Shown here: in pieces, positions 1 to 6,561 of the stretch
Position numbering within the stretch: the stretch's first letter is position 1
Layout of the letters: each line of letters starts with the position of its first letter
Assembly (NCBI GenBank): GCA_031282485.1
Contig: JAITDQ010000296.1
Location: forward strand, 1-10,556
Reading direction: 5' to 3'
Length of the DNA: 10,556 bases
DNA from: Tannerella sp.
Lineage (GTDB): Bacteria > Bacteroidota > Bacteroidia > Bacteroidales > Tannerellaceae
Made by a program: the position numbers and the translations under genes
Notes under the pieces: model-generated
What the model was told of the DNA's origin: nothing
The model's database searches: none
What the model saw: only the letters and a program-made list of their open reading frames with translations

Positions 1-2
1 TG

Positions 3-131
3 GAAATCAACCGGGGAAAACGGTATCCGTATGGAAGAAAAGGAGGAAGACGCGGATTTGACGGACGTTTTCAGGCCGTTGTTATCCGTGTGGATTATTC
101 CGCAGACTGCAACTGCGGGTTGCGAGTGTGA
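3..131 (+). other. Possible 3' end of an upstream gene
   Basis: This frame is open from the window edge to a TGA at 129-131 and would encode about 42 C-terminal residues, Arg/Gly-rich at first and ending DYSADCNCGLRV. The stop lies 33 bases before a terminator-like hairpin, as expected for a real gene end, and codon use is not unlike the biotin genes. I recognise no family. The other two plus-strand frames are also open at the edge: one closes at about 61, the other runs to 246 and overlaps bioBA. The frame choice is therefore uncertain, and the stretch could be non-coding leader DNA. Confidence 0.25.
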
Positions 132-164
132 CGGTCTTTTATTAAGTATATCGGAAACAGGATT

Positions 165-203
165 GCCGGTCGGATGCAGCAGTGCATCTGTCCGGCTTTT
201 TAT
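165..203 (+). terminator. Terminator-like hairpin before the biotin operon
   Basis: A 13-bp stem (165-177 with 184-196; one T-T mismatch and one G-T pair) closes a 6-base loop and is followed directly by TTTTTATTTTA. This has the form of an intrinsic terminator for whatever lies upstream. It ends only 27 bases before the bioBA start codon. That is too close for a full Bacteroidetes promoter to fit between T-tract and ATG without overlapping the hairpin. The hairpin could therefore instead sit in the operon leader and act as an attenuator. I saw no TAnnTTTG box in 1-229, so the operon promoter is not located. Confidence 0.6.
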
Positions 204-229
204 TTTATGTCATTTAATACATTATATAT

Positions 230-2452
230 ATGGTAAACGAGATTAAGAAACGGATATTGGCGGGAGGTGAAATATCAACGGAAGAAGCGTTGGAGATAGC
301 GTTGAACGCGGACAGGGAGGAATTATATGAAGCGGCGCACGAGATAACAGGCAAAATGGCTTCGAGGGAATTTGACATGTGCTCCATCATCAATGCAAAA
401 TCGGGGCGGTGCCCGGAAAACTGCAAATGGTGCGCACAGTCGGCTCATTATAAAACGTCGGCCGACGTGTACGACGTGGTGGAAAGAGAACGGTGTTTCC
501 GACAGGCGCAATATAACGAACGGCAGGGCGTTCACCGTTTCGGGCTGGTGACAAGCGGGCGGAAACCCAACCGGCAAAATCTGGAAAAACTGTGCGAAAA
601 CATACGGTATATAAAAGGACATTCGTCCATTCAACTGTGCGCCTCCCTGGGTTTGCTGGACGAAGAGGAACTTCGGCGGGTAAAGGAATCCGGCGTGAAC
701 CGTTACCACTGCAATCTGGAAACGGCGCCCTCCTATTTTCCCGAATTATGCTCCACGCATACGATGCGGGAAAAGTTTGAAACGATACAGGCTGCCCGAA
801 GGGTTGGCCTGCAGGTTTGCAGCGGCGGAATTATCGGCATGGGCGAAAGCACGGAGCAACGCATCGAATTTGCATTTGCCCTGAAAAAACTCGACATACA
901 GTCTATCCCCATTAACATCCTGCAGCCGATACCGGGCACGCCGCTGGAAAATACAACGCCCCTGACCGAAGACGAGATATTAACGGCAATAGCCCTTTTC
1001 CGGCTGATTAATCCAACCGCTTTTCTCCGGTTTGCCGGAGGAAGGTCGCAACTGTCGAAAGCGGGTGTCGAAAAAGCTCTGTATATCGGCATCAATTCGT
1101 CGACCGTCGGAGACCTGCTGACCACGACCGGCTCCAAAATAGCGGAAGACAAAGTCGTAATTGCGAAATATTATCCTTCCGACACCTTCGACCGGGAACA
1201 TTTGTGGCACCCGTATGCTTCGGTCACCCGTCCGTTGCCGGCTTACAGGGTGAAACGGGCGAAAGGGTGCATAATAGAGCTGGAGGAAGGCGCCTTGCTG
1301 GTCGACGGGATGTCGTCGTGGTGGTGCGCCATACACGGTTACGGTCATCCGGAACTTAATAATGCCGCTAAACGGCAGATCGACCGGATGTCGCACGTCA
1401 TGTTCGGCGGATTGACCCACGAGCCGGCTATCCGCCTGGGAAAACTGTTGCTGAAGATTGCGCCGCCTTCCATGCGGACGATATTCTATGCCGATTCCGG
1501 TTCGGTGGCGGTCGAAGTGGCGTTGAAAATGGCTGTACAGTATTGGTTTGCCAAGGGGAAAACGGGAAAGTCGAATTTTGTGACCGTCCGCTCCGGTTAT
1601 CATGGCGACACGTGGAACGCCATGTCGGTCTGCGACCCGGTGACGGGCATGCACCGTATCTTCGGAAGCGCCCTGCCTGTGCGTCATTTTGTCCCGGCTC
1701 CTTCCACCGGGTTTTACGATGAATGGGATGAAAATGATATTCTTCCGATGAAGACGGTGATAGCGTCCCATAAAGAGGAACTGGCCGCCGTGATTCTGGA
1801 GCCGATCGTACAGGGGGCGGGAGGGATGCGTTTTTATCATCCCGAATACCTGCGGCAGGTAGCGGCCTTATGCCGGGAGCATCATCTTTTACTGATATTT
1901 GATGAGATAGCGACGGGATTCGGACGCACGGGAAAACTGTTTGCCTGCGAACATGCCGGGGTGGAACCGGATATCATGTGCATCGGCAAAGCTTTGACGG
2001 GCGGCTATATGACTTTGTCCGCCGTGCTGACGAACGGCGAAGTTGCCGGCGTCATATCGAACGGCGAACCGGGTCTGTTCATGCATGGCCCGACGTACAT
2101 GGGAAATCCGCTGGCATGTGCCGTAGCCTGTGCTTCGACCGAATTACTGCTTTCGGAAGATTATGCCTGGGAACAAAAAGTGGGAAACATAGAAACGCAG
2201 CTCCGCCGGGAACTGGCGCCGGCTATCGGGCTTCCGCAGGTGGAAAGCGTACGCGTGCTCGGCGCGATCGGGGTTATTGAGATGAACCGTCCGGCGGACG
2301 TTGCGGCCATGCAGCGCCGGTTCGTTCGGGAAGGGGTCTGGGTGCGGCCGTTCGGACGGCTGGTATACGTCATGCCGCCTTATATCATCGAACCGGAACA
2401 GCTGACGAAGTTGACACGTGCACTGATTAAAGTCGTAAGCGAATCGAAATAA
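230..2452 (+). CDS. bioBA: Bifunctional biotin synthase / DAPA aminotransferase (BioB-BioA fusion)
   Basis: This 740-residue fusion carries the last and third-last enzymes of biotin synthesis. Residues 1 to about 312 are BioB, a radical SAM enzyme inserting sulfur into dethiobiotin. The radical SAM cluster motif is C61-PEN-C65-KW-C68, followed by YKTSADV. Auxiliary-cluster region residues C137 and C197 (VCSGG) and R267 align with E. coli C128, C188 and R260, but the E. coli C97 position reads Gly ([10 protein letters not shown]), and an extra Cys (C161, YHCNLET) is present. Residues from about 318 are BioA, a PLP- and SAM-dependent aminotransferase converting KAPA to [29 protein letters not shown] (457-461), D558 in [13 protein letters not shown], Schiff-base Lys K587 in IGKALTGGY and GPTYMGNP. 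Both halves appear intact, and fusions in this order are known in Bacteroides. The ATG at 230 is the only start giving a full BioB N-terminus; no Shine-Dalgarno is visible. It is the first gene of the operon. Confidence 0.97.
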   Translation: MVNEIKKRILAGGEISTEEALEIALNADREELYEAAHEITGKMASREFDMCSIINAKSGRCPENCKWCAQSAHYKTSADVYDVVERERCFRQAQYNERQGVHRFGLVTSGRKPNRQNLEKLCENIRYIKGHSSIQLCASLGLLDEEELRRVKESGVNRYHCNLETAPSYFPELCSTHTMREKFETIQAARRVGLQVCSGGIIGMGESTEQRIEFAFALKKLDIQSIPINILQPIPGTPLENTTPLTEDEILTAIALFRLINPTAFLRFAGGRSQLSKAGVEKALYIGINSSTVGDLLTTTGSKIAEDKVVIAKYYPSDTFDREHLWHPYASVTRPLPAYRVKRAKGCIIELEEGALLVDGMSSWWCAIHGYGHPELNNAAKRQIDRMSHVMFGGLTHEPAIRLGKLLLKIAPPSMRTIFYADSGSVAVEVALKMAVQYWFAKGKTGKSNFVTVRSGYHGDTWNAMSVCDPVTGMHRIFGSALPVRHFVPAPSTGFYDEWDENDILPMKTVIASHKEELAAVILEPIVQGAGGMRFYHPEYLRQVAALCREHHLLLIFDEIATGFGRTGKLFACEHAGVEPDIMCIGKALTGGYMTLSAVLTNGEVAGVISNGEPGLFMHGPTYMGNPLACAVACASTELLLSEDYAWEQKVGNIETQLRRELAPAIGLPQVESVRVLGAIGVIEMNRPADVAAMQRRFVREGVWVRPFGRLVYVMPPYIIEPEQLTKLTRALIKVVSESK

Positions 2453-2556
2453 TGGAACGGGATTTGTTGCAATCATACCGGGTTGCGCCGCCTCCAATGT
2501 GGAATTGAAGTATTGAATCGAAATAATGGAACAGAATTTGTTGCAATCATACAGGG
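2441..2556 (+). repeat. Imperfect direct duplication of the bioBA/bioF junction
   Basis: Bases 2441-2482 and 2515-2556 match at 39 of 42 positions with a 74-base period. Each copy starts GAATCGAAATAATGGAAC, which is the end of bioBA plus the start codon of bioF. The DNA between copies (2483-2514) weakly resembles the preceding BioA tail, with a small indel. The layout therefore reads as tail 1, decayed start 1, decayed tail 2, start 2. bioBA uses tail 1 and bioF uses start 2. The duplicated segment has no other visible role. Confidence 0.85.
2452..2508 (+). pseudogene. Decayed duplicate of the bioF start (18-residue mini-ORF)
   Basis: The ATG overlaps the bioBA stop as TAATG. It opens a frame encoding [18 protein letters not shown] before TGA; the first ten residues match the BioF N-terminus MEQNLLQSYR at eight positions, then similarity is lost. 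It is best seen as the remnant of the original, translationally coupled bioF start. It ends 17 bases before the working bioF ATG at 2526, so translating it could still deliver ribosomes to bioF. This coupling is inference only. Confidence 0.55.
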
Positions 2557-3683
2557 AAGAACTGACGCAGTTAGAAGAAAAGAGCAATCTGCGCACGCTG
2601 CCGGAAATCGTCCACCGTGGACGGGACGTTATCCGGCAGGGGCGGCAAATGCTCAACCTGTCGTCCAACGATTATCTGGGACTTGCGTCCGAACTTGCGT
2701 TGAGAAAAGCGTTTCTGGAGAGGCTTACTCCCGAATGTTTCCTCCCGTCGTCATCATCTTCCCGTCTGCTTACGGGCAATTTTACGGCAAACGGGGAACT
2801 GGAAGAACTTCTTTGCCGACTGTATAAGGCGGAAAGCAGTCTGGTTTTTAACAGCGGTTACCACATGAATACAGGTATCCTGCCGGCGGTCAGCAACAGC
2901 AAAACGCTGATACTGGCCGACAAACTGGTTCATGCCAGCCTGATTGACGGGATACGCCTGTCGCCGGCTAAATTTCTTCGTTACCGGCATAATGACTGTG
3001 AGCATCTGGAATCCCTGTTATGCAGGAATCACGCGGATTATGAGCGTATGATTGTTGTGACGGAGAGTATTTTCAGTATGGACGGCGATGAGGCCGACCT
3101 TCGCCGGTTAGTCATGCTGAAAAAGTCATATCCCAACGTGATGCTTTATGTCGACGAGGCGCATGCCGTTGGCGTGAGGGGCGAAAAAGGGCTTGGGTGT
3201 GCCGGCGAACAGGGATGCATCGACGGCATTGACTTCCTGACCGGGACGTTCGGCAAAGCGCTGGCTTCCGTTGGGGGATACATCCTCTGCCGCCGGGTGA
3301 TACGGGACTGCCTGATAAACAAAATGCGGACGCTAATCTTCACGACCGCGCTCCCTCCGGTTAATCTGATGTGGACGCGTTTCGTGCTGGAACGACTGGA
3401 AGGGTTCAATGACAGGCGGGATTATCTGAAAAAAATCAGCCTTTACCTCAAAGGGCAGCTTGCGGCGAAGGGATATGAATGTCCATCCACCAGCCATATC
3501 ATCCCGGTGATGACAGGCGACAGCCGCAAAGCCATATCGAAAGCGGAGGACATGCAGCGGAAAGGCTTTTATTTGTTGCCCGTACGTCCGCCCACGGTAC
3601 TCGAAGGGACGTCGCGTATCCGCATTTCCCTGACGGCATCCGTACGGACGGACGAAGTTGAACGTCTTATCTCCCTGCTATGA
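2526..3683 (+). CDS. bioF: 8-amino-7-oxononanoate synthase
   Basis: This PLP enzyme of the alpha-oxoamine synthase family condenses pimeloyl-ACP or -CoA with alanine to give KAPA (7-keto-8-aminopelargonate), in the cytoplasm. At 385 residues it has the usual family length. Visible landmarks are LNLSSNDYLGLA (43-54), the substrate/PLP loop SSSSSRLLTGN (75-85), H136 in DKLVHASLIDG, D210-EAH in YVDEAHAVGVRG, and the PLP lysine K244 in GTFGKALASVGGY. The C-terminus has the expected RPPTV and SRIRISLTA segments. The start at 2526 gives a normal N-terminus; the similar ATG at 2452 belongs to a decayed copy and is out of frame. The stop overlaps the bioG start by four bases (ATGA), indicating translational coupling. 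Confidence 0.97.
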   Translation: MEQNLLQSYREELTQLEEKSNLRTLPEIVHRGRDVIRQGRQMLNLSSNDYLGLASELALRKAFLERLTPECFLPSSSSSRLLTGNFTANGELEELLCRLYKAESSLVFNSGYHMNTGILPAVSNSKTLILADKLVHASLIDGIRLSPAKFLRYRHNDCEHLESLLCRNHADYERMIVVTESIFSMDGDEADLRRLVMLKKSYPNVMLYVDEAHAVGVRGEKGLGCAGEQGCIDGIDFLTGTFGKALASVGGYILCRRVIRDCLINKMRTLIFTTALPPVNLMWTRFVLERLEGFNDRRDYLKKISLYLKGQLAAKGYECPSTSHIIPVMTGDSRKAISKAEDMQRKGFYLLPVRPPTVLEGTSRIRISLTASVRTDEVERLISLL

Positions 3684-4342
3684 CTGTCAGGAAAATAAAA
3701 GCAAAGGTCGACCGGGATGAAACCCGTTCGCGTCTGCTCCTCTTCTTTGCCGGCTGGGGAATGGACGAGCATCCGTTCATGGAATACCTGCCGGCGGACA
3801 GGGATTGTATGGTCTGTTACGATTACCGTTCGCTTGCGTTCGATGATTCGCAGCTGACGCCTTACGAGGATATCCGGGTCGTGGCCTGGTCGGTGGGCGT
3901 ATGGGCGGCGTCCCGGATTTTGACGGACAGGCATTTGCCTGTCACGGAAAGTATTGCCGTCAACGGGACGCTATGGCCGGCTGATGATGAACGGGGTATT
4001 GCAACGGCTGTTTTCCGCGGGACAATGGAGGGGTTGAACGAAAAAACGCTGCATAAGTTCAGACGGAGGATGTGCGGTTCAAAAGAGGCTCTCGAACGTT
4101 TTACGGAACATGCGCCCCGGCGGACTGCGGATGATTTGCGCGAAGAACTGGAACAGATTGCCGAACTGTCCGCAGAGCCTTATTTGCCCTCTTTTACGTG
4201 GGATAAAATATATATCGGACTGTATGATAAAATCTTCCTTCCGGCCAATCAGCGAAAGGCGTGGGAAGGGGGGAATATTATCCCGGTGGAATGTGAACAT
4301 TACCCGCCGGCGTTGTGGAATGAATTGTTTAACTATGAATAA
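3680..4342 (+). CDS. bioG: Pimeloyl-[ACP] methyl ester esterase, BioG family
   Basis: BioG (DUF452 alpha/beta hydrolase) cleaves the methyl ester of pimeloyl-ACP, ending the BioC-dependent chain elongation; it replaces E. coli BioH. The 220-residue protein shows the typical start LLLFFAGWGMDEHPF (19-33), the nucleophile S71 in VVAWSVGVWAAS, the family segment INGT-like AVNGTLWPADDERGI (93-107), a likely catalytic Asp at D183 in YDKIFLPANQRKAW, and His H207 in CEHYPP. These triad assignments rest on family knowledge, not alignment. The gene overlaps bioF by four bases and lies directly before bioC, the enzyme whose product it finishes. The last eight codons (NELFNYE, stop) are partly repeated 70 bases downstream as YELFACE, stop, within the junction duplication. 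Confidence 0.93.
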   Translation: MTVRKIKAKVDRDETRSRLLLFFAGWGMDEHPFMEYLPADRDCMVCYDYRSLAFDDSQLTPYEDIRVVAWSVGVWAASRILTDRHLPVTESIAVNGTLWPADDERGIATAVFRGTMEGLNEKTLHKFRRRMCGSKEALERFTEHAPRRTADDLREELEQIAELSAEPYLPSFTWDKIYIGLYDKIFLPANQRKAWEGGNIIPVECEHYPPALWNELFNYE

Positions 4343-4465
4343 AACCGTTTTGCCAAAGCGACAGAGAGTTATGAGGCGGAAGTGGTGGTATGAACTGTTT
4401 GCCTGTGAATAAAAAGCTAATCACACGCTGTTTTGCCAAAGCGGCGGAGAGTTATGAGGCGGAAG
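4315..4465 (+). repeat. Tandem duplication of the bioG/bioC junction
   Basis: Copy 1 is 4315-4382 and copy 2 is 4385-4465, almost contiguous. Each begins GTGG(A/T)ATGAA(T/C)TGTTT, the end of bioG, and runs into the bioC start, ending TATGAGGCGGAAG. The offset between copies is 70 bases in the first part and 83 in the second, so copy 1 lacks 13 bases just after its ATGAATAAAA. That gap puts the downstream part of copy 1 out of frame. As at the bioBA/bioF junction, the upstream gene ends in copy 1 and the downstream gene starts in copy 2. Confidence 0.88.
4335..4412 (+). pseudogene. Decayed, frameshifted duplicate of the bioC start
   Basis: The ATG overlaps the bioG stop (ATGAATAA). Because of the 13-base deletion it reads MNKTVLPKRQ and onward for 25 residues instead of the BioC N-terminus. 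It then runs through the second copy of the bioG tail and ends YELFACE, stop. Another frame of the same DNA still spells RFAKATESYEAE, matching BioC CFAKAAESYEAE. Its TAA (4410-4412) falls within the GTGAATAA that is one candidate bioC start, so it could act as a coupling mini-ORF. I regard the peptide itself as non-functional. Confidence 0.55.
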
Positions 4466-5169
4466 CGACCGTACAGCGACGGGTTGCCGTGAAAATGACG
4501 TCTTTGCTCGAATCATTTGTCAGTCCGGAAGACTGCCGGGTGATTCTTGAAATCGGCTGCGGGACGGGCGTTTTTTCGCGTATGCTGATTGATTGCCTGA
4601 AACCGGAACGGATGTTGCTTAATGACATTTGTCCCGACATGCATGCTCAACTGAAAGATATACTGAACGCTCATGTCCTTTTTGAATCCGGCGATGCGGA
4701 AACGTACCCTTTCAAAGGGACGTATGATTTGGCGGCTTCCTGTTCCGCCGTCCAGTGGTTCGGTGATATTGACGCTTTCTTCTCGCGCATCTGCCGGCTG
4801 CTGACGGCGAATGGCGTACTTGCTTTCTCTACGTTCGGAACTGACAACATGAAAGAGGTCGCCTCTCTGACGGGAAAAGGTCTTTCTTATCTTTCACCGC
4901 AGGAATTGACGGATAAGTTGTCGGAACAGTATGATATATTACATGTCTCGGAAGAAACGGTTCCCAAAAAGTTCAAGAATCCCGAAGAAGTCCTTTATCA
5001 TCTGAAACGTACGGGTGTAACCGGAATCAATCAACAGAAATGGACTAAAACAAGTCTGGTTCGGTTTTGCAATGATTATAAAACGCATTACGGCAACGGT
5101 GACGGGGTGATACTGACTTATCATCCGATATACGTGGTCGCAAGAAAAAAGCGGCGAACGCACAGGTAA
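4390..5169 (+). CDS. bioC: Malonyl-[ACP] O-methyltransferase
   Basis: BioC uses SAM to methylate malonyl-ACP, letting the fatty acid synthesis enzymes elongate it to the pimeloyl level. The product is a class I (Rossmann) methyltransferase of 259 residues. The SAM motif is VILEIGCGTGVFSRML (51-66), with an acidic post-II residue in LLNDICPDM and SGDAETYPF further on. The segment LAASCSAVQWFGDIDAFF is typical of BioC, as is the N-terminal FAKAAESYEAEA. The start is uncertain: ATG 4390 adds five residues to GTG 4405, whose product MNKKLITRCFAKAAESY fits known BioC N-termini better and mirrors the ATGAATAA start in the duplicated copy. It is followed at once by bioD (TAAATG). Confidence 0.95.
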   Translation: MNCLPVNKKLITRCFAKAAESYEAEATVQRRVAVKMTSLLESFVSPEDCRVILEIGCGTGVFSRMLIDCLKPERMLLNDICPDMHAQLKDILNAHVLFESGDAETYPFKGTYDLAASCSAVQWFGDIDAFFSRICRLLTANGVLAFSTFGTDNMKEVASLTGKGLSYLSPQELTDKLSEQYDILHVSEETVPKKFKNPEEVLYHLKRTGVTGINQQKWTKTSLVRFCNDYKTHYGNGDGVILTYHPIYVVARKKRRTHR

Positions 5170-5826
5170 ATGTATATGAAACGGAATGTATATTTTGTAT
5201 CGGGAATAGATACGGATGCGGGAAAAAGTTATGCGACCGGGTATCTTGCCCGCCGGTGGAACAGTCAGGGTATACGCACGATTACCCAGAAACTTGTCCA
5301 GACCGGGAATACCGGGTTTTCGGAGGACATCGCCCTTCACCGGAAACTGATGAGGACGGGGTATACGGAAGAAGATGAGGCGAGGCTTACCATGCCGGAA
5401 ATATTTTCGTATCCGGCCTCGCCGCATCTGGCGTCCCGGCTTGACAACCGCCCCGTTGATTTCGACAAAATCGGGAACGCGACCCGGATATTGAGCGAAC
5501 GTTACGACGCCGTCCTGCTGGAAGGCGCCGGAGGATTGATGGTTCCGCTGACGGAAGACTGCCTGACGATTGATTATATCCGGGAGAAAGGTTATCCGGT
5601 TATCTTGGTCACGTCCGGCCGGCTCGGCAGTATCAATCATACGCTGCTAAGCCTCGAAGCCATTGCCCGGAGGGACATTACGCTGTATATGGTGGCCTAT
5701 AACCTGTACCCCGAAAGCCGGGATACGACAGTCGGCGACGACACGAAACGGTTCCTTGCCGGCTATCTGTCCGGGCATTTCCCCGATACCCGACTGGTTG
5801 AGATACCGGTGATAAGGGCTGACTGA
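5170..5826 (+). CDS. bioD: ATP-dependent dethiobiotin synthetase
   Basis: BioD uses ATP and CO2 to close the ureido ring of DAPA, giving dethiobiotin for the BioB half of the fusion. The 218-residue protein has the P-loop variant SGIDTDAGKS (11-20; the family is usually GTDTxVGKT), K41 in QKLVQTG, the acidic/Ser-rich loop around DIALHRKLM, EGAGGLMVPL (118-127), VTSGRLGSINHTLL and a late NLYPE for nucleotide binding. P-loop Ile and Ser replacements are conservative. Start ATG 5170 abuts the bioC stop; an in-frame ATG at 5176 (MKRNVYFVSG) is an equally plausible start. It is the last gene of the operon and lies tail-to-tail with the next gene, five bases apart, with no strong terminator visible. 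Confidence 0.95.
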   Translation: MYMKRNVYFVSGIDTDAGKSYATGYLARRWNSQGIRTITQKLVQTGNTGFSEDIALHRKLMRTGYTEEDEARLTMPEIFSYPASPHLASRLDNRPVDFDKIGNATRILSERYDAVLLEGAGGLMVPLTEDCLTIDYIREKGYPVILVTSGRLGSINHTLLSLEAIARRDITLYMVAYNLYPESRDTTVGDDTKRFLAGYLSGHFPDTRLVEIPVIRAD

Positions 5827-5831
5827 GCGTT

Positions 5832-6245
5832 TTATACCTGCGGTTCTACCACGCAGAATGTGCCGGAGGCTTTGGCTACTAATTTTTCGTCGCAGTATAT
5901 TTCACATTCGCAGAAATGCAGTCTCCTGCCTGATTTCACGGAATAGCCTTTGGCGTAGAGCGCATTGCCCCATGCGGCTCGCAGGTAGGAGATTTTCATC
6001 TCGGCCGTTAAGACGTCCATTTCCGGCGGCGTAAGGGTATAGGCCGCGCTTCCGGCAATGGTGTCCGCCAGAGCTGCCAGTATTCCGCCGTGGCTTACGC
6101 CGCTGTACTGTTTCTGTTCGTCGGTCAGCGGCATTTTTGCTTCGACGTAGCCGTCTTCGATTTTCAGTAATTCAATACCCAGATAGTTGACGTAAGGATT
6201 TATATTCAGTCGCTTTCTGAGTTTCTGTTCTATTTTCGGTTCCAT
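5832..6245 (-). CDS. PaaI-like hotdog-fold thioesterase
   Basis: A 137-residue single hotdog-fold protein of the PaaI/YbgC-like thioesterase group, which hydrolyses acyl-CoA or aryl-CoA thioesters. The family signature is clear: VSHGGILAALADTIAGSAAYTL-like region at about 50-71 with H52-GG and D61, followed by TAEMKISYLRAAWG and a C-terminal beta-rich half ending ASGTFCVVE. An in-frame ATG at 6278 would add 11 residues (Lys/Arg-rich). I prefer 6245 because the promoter box at 6290-6297 would put the transcript start within a few bases of 6278, leaving almost no leader. The substrate is unknown, and adjacency to biotin genes does not show a role there, since it is transcribed convergently. Confidence 0.88.
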   Translation of the reverse strand: MEPKIEQKLRKRLNINPYVNYLGIELLKIEDGYVEAKMPLTDEQKQYSGVSHGGILAALADTIAGSAAYTLTPPEMDVLTAEMKISYLRAAWGNALYAKGYSVKSGRRLHFCECEIYCDEKLVAKASGTFCVVEPQV

Positions 6246-6289
6246 ATTTGATTGTATATTTTTACGGCGTGAAAACACGTAATTTTATG

Positions 6290-6297
6290 CAAAGATA
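6290..6297 (-). promoter_or_regulatory. -7 promoter box for the thioesterase gene
   Basis: On the minus strand this reads TATCTTTG, an exact fit to the Bacteroidetes -7 consensus TAnnTTTG. It lies about 45 bases upstream of the ATG at 6245. No clear TTTG is seen at -33; that position is taken by the palindrome at 6317-6326. Confidence 0.6.
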
Positions 6298-6316
6298 GCG
6301 ATTTTTGTACATAAAT

Positions 6317-6326
6317 ATACCGGTAT
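6317..6326. promoter_or_regulatory. Palindrome between divergent promoters, candidate operator
   Basis: ATACCGGTAT is a perfect 10-bp palindrome in otherwise AT-rich DNA. It starts 19 bases upstream of the minus-strand -7 box, where its -33 element should be, and 14 bases upstream of the plus-strand -7 box. A protein bound here could affect both promoters. The TetR-like regulator encoded just downstream is the natural candidate, but this is inference. Confidence 0.4.
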
Positions 6327-6340
6327 TAATAAAAATACAG

Positions 6341-6348
6341 TATATTTG
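6341..6348 (+). promoter_or_regulatory. -7 promoter box toward the TetR-like gene
   Basis: TATATTTG matches the Bacteroidetes -7 consensus exactly and is followed by CATTATAAAAATAAGAATG, a typical start-proximal context. It would give a leader of about 200 bases to the regulator gene at 6562, or a short leader to the small frame at 6365. No clear -33 TTTG is seen. Confidence 0.55.
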
Positions 6349-6364
6349 CATTATAAAAATAAGA

Positions 6365-6526
6365 ATGTTAAAAATGAAAACGGATACAAAAGATTTTATT
6401 GGCTCTGTTTTTTTACTGTATATTGATAAATGGCGCGGATTCAATATAATCTTCCGGCGGGGGCGGGGAAAAATTTGCTGTTATTATTGTTGTTGCCGGA
6501 CTGTGTTGCCGTTTTTTTTGAGTTAA
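6365..6526 (+). other. Possible small ORF in the regulator leader
   Basis: A 53-codon frame starts MLKMKTDTKDFIGSVFLLYI and ends after a run CCYYCCC and RTVLPFFLS. It begins about 17 bases after the -7 box, which is the normal place for a start codon. It has one hydrophobic stretch and a Cys cluster that comes largely from a low-complexity TTATTATTGTTGTTG run. I recognise no family. It may be a small membrane peptide, a leader ORF for the downstream regulator, or chance. The rest of the spacer (6246-6561) holds only the promoter boxes, the palindrome and an eight-T run at about 6512 without a convincing stem. Confidence 0.2.
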
Positions 6527-6545
6527 TGATAAAATTATAACTAAC

Positions 6546-6551
6546 AGGAGG
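6546..6551 (+). promoter_or_regulatory. Shine-Dalgarno-like AGGAGG before the regulator
   Basis: AGGAGG ends ten bases before ATG 6562 and supports that start. A strong Shine-Dalgarno is unusual here: the biotin genes and Fic gene lack one, as is common in Bacteroidetes. Confidence 0.5.
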
Positions 6552-6561
6552 ATGGATTATT

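Noticed and set aside
212..240. BioR-like or BirA-like biotin operator near the operon start
   Set aside because: TTATATATAT resembles the alphaproteobacterial BioR site only through its AT run, and the inverted GTTAAC-type halves of a BirA site are absent.
980..1840. Long minus-strand frame of 286 codons opposite bioBA
   Set aside because: It lies entirely within the well-supported BioB-BioA reading frame and is a compositional shadow of it.
6495..6525. Intrinsic terminator at the eight-T run before the regulator gene
   Set aside because: The preceding bases contain direct repeats of GTTGCCG but only a 3-bp possible stem, too weak to call.
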